From Lepturacanthus savala (Eukaryota; Chordata; Actinopteri; Scombriformes; Trichiuridae), in NCBI GenBank assembly GCA_030544235.1, contig CM060470.1:19160356-19224355 (forward strand): a stretch of 64,000 nucleotides of DNA. Direction: 5' to 3'. A program made the position numbers and the translations under genes. Positions 62,679 through 64,000 of this stretch are shown here, piece by piece; the first letter of the stretch is position 1, and the number at the start of each line of letters is the position of its first letter. Under the pieces are notes generated by a model. It saw only the letters and a program-made list of their open reading frames with translations. It was not told where the DNA came from and made no database searches.

Positions 62679-64000
62679 CACATGCACGTGTTCTCTGGTC
62701 TGCATGAATCATGTCTCAGGCAGCTGCAGTAAAACTGCTGTAGTTTTCAATAAATGTCTGACGGCTCCTGGATGTTTATTCTATGTGTCAGTATTTTTCA
62801 GTTCTGCACTTTGTCCTTTAAGTTGCCTGAAGCAGCCTCATCATCCTCAGTTACAGATACATGTTACCTACAGCATGATTCTTCTTCTGTCTCAGGTTAG
62901 ACAGGGTTGATTTAAGCAGATTTTTCCGTCCTTCACTACCTGTTGTTGCAGTAGTGGCTGATCGTAGCGTCGGTGGGACGGAGGCAGCTGGACGCTCCTG
63001 CTGCGCCACAGCGGCGTCTCAAACGCAAATCATCGATCATCCTGCAGCTCCAGCTGAGGCCTGGAGTCCGCTGACAGGTTCAGACCTGAACCCAGCACAG
63101 ACTGAGCCAGGACCCGTCAGGAACTGACAGGACCCAACGAGCCTAAGGGACATCACATGATCACAGGAACAAACCAGGCGCTTATATGTTAGAATGTGGA
63201 AAACCAGGAGAGAATTAAACCAGAGTAAAAGTCAATGAACACTTGAGAATGTTTCAGCTGAACTGTTCAAACTAGACACAGCAACACAAATGATTAAACG
63301 TCATCCAGTGATGAAGATCTAATCCTTTCTTCTCTTCCTCCTCCTCTTTCTCATTCTCCTCCTCAGAGAGAACAAGGATCTTGGTTCATCTCAAAGATGC
63401 AGAGATCTAGCTCATATAGGAGCTGAAGCTGCATCAGCTCTATGTTGTTGTAGATGCAATATTATTATTAATATTCCTACTAATTGATGTTATCAGAGTC
63501 ACAGGTACCTGCATCTAAAACAACAGAAGAAGAAAAAAAACAACAAAATGTTCTTCCAGGGCGACCTGTAACAGCATGGCTAATGCTAATGCTACAGCTA
63601 ATGCTAACTGTTACAACAGTAGCACCACAGCCTGAATCTGTTCGTATTTATATTGAGGTTTTGTTCTGACTGACAGCAGCGGTGGGCGGAGCCTCCTCCT
63701 CTGACGTCAGGATGTTCCTGGTTTTGAAAAGTATTAAAAGCTAATGAATCAATTTCTGAAGAATTAAGCCCCTAAAAGGTAGGTAAAAGTTGTAGTCACA
63801 ATGTTGTGGGTTATTAATGTTTTTATGGTACAGTAATTATACTCTGTGTAAATAAGAATTATCCTCCAAACAACAGCGACACTGTTTCCATGGAAACAGA
63901 AGTAATAGCCGAATTGTTAATAGCTCAAACAACGAGCAACAAAATAGAAAAATGTACAAAATATGCTTCAACAACCAGGAGGTTTTTACTGTCCATTCTG
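61931..64000. other. Unassigned distal intergenic sequence
   Basis: (CA)n at 62619-62682. A repeated GCTAATGCTA motif near 63.58 kb. No gene or exon recognised up to the window edge. Confidence 0.5.

Overview
The window is vertebrate and almost certainly teleost nuclear DNA. It is AT-rich, dense in (CA/GT)n and (AT)n microsatellites, carries fish-type Tc1/mariner, hAT, SINE-like and chromodomain Ty3/gypsy remnants, and has intron-containing genes with GT..AG borders. No species can be named from sequence alone. I find two protein-coding genes. Both were assembled by eye from homology motifs, splice sites and intron phase. I see no RNA gene, CRISPR array or bacterial-style operon.

Gene 1 is an engrailed homeobox gene on the minus strand: exon 1 at 43754-43163, a 2.5 kb intron, and exon 2 at 40656-40337, giving 303 aa. 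The Groucho-binding EH1 motif, the WPAWVY Pbx motif, the homeodomain and an EN1-type C-terminus are all visible. Gene 2 is a marco-type scavenger receptor on the plus strand: 13 coding exons between 51988 and 60125, giving 385 aa. It has a short cytoplasmic tail, one membrane segment, a spacer, about 44 Gly-X-Y triplets and a six-cysteine SRCR domain. Head-to-head EN1 (minus) and MARCO (plus) is also the human 2q14 arrangement, so the locus identity rests on both motifs and synteny. I infer the en1a copy from remembered zebrafish linkage.

Layout: 1-40 kb lies 3' of en1 and holds no gene I can support. It alternates microsatellites and transposon remnants with unique, TAAT-rich or GC-rich blocks that look like developmental conserved non-coding elements. 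The clearest blocks are near 0.8-1.2, 9.5-10.4, 14.1-14.9, 22.9-23.5 and 36.1-36.6 kb. Minisatellites lie at 26.9 and 34.8 kb. en1 occupies 40.3-43.8 kb. The 8.2 kb between the two start codons holds two divergent CTCF-like motifs (46.62 and 46.97 kb), a SINE pair and a gypsy fragment whose 3' LTR ends about 420 bp before the marco start codon. After marco there is another CNE-like block at 61.2-61.9 kb, then unassigned sequence.

The genes do not form a pathway: en1 is a patterning repressor and marco an innate-immune phagocyte receptor. The most interesting signals are UG-repeat tracts built into the marco splice sites (donor of intron 4, acceptor of exon 7), CA repeats that begin directly after the stop codons of both genes, an 84-bp frame-preserving marco intron, and the divergent CTCF-like pair between two genes with very different expected expression.
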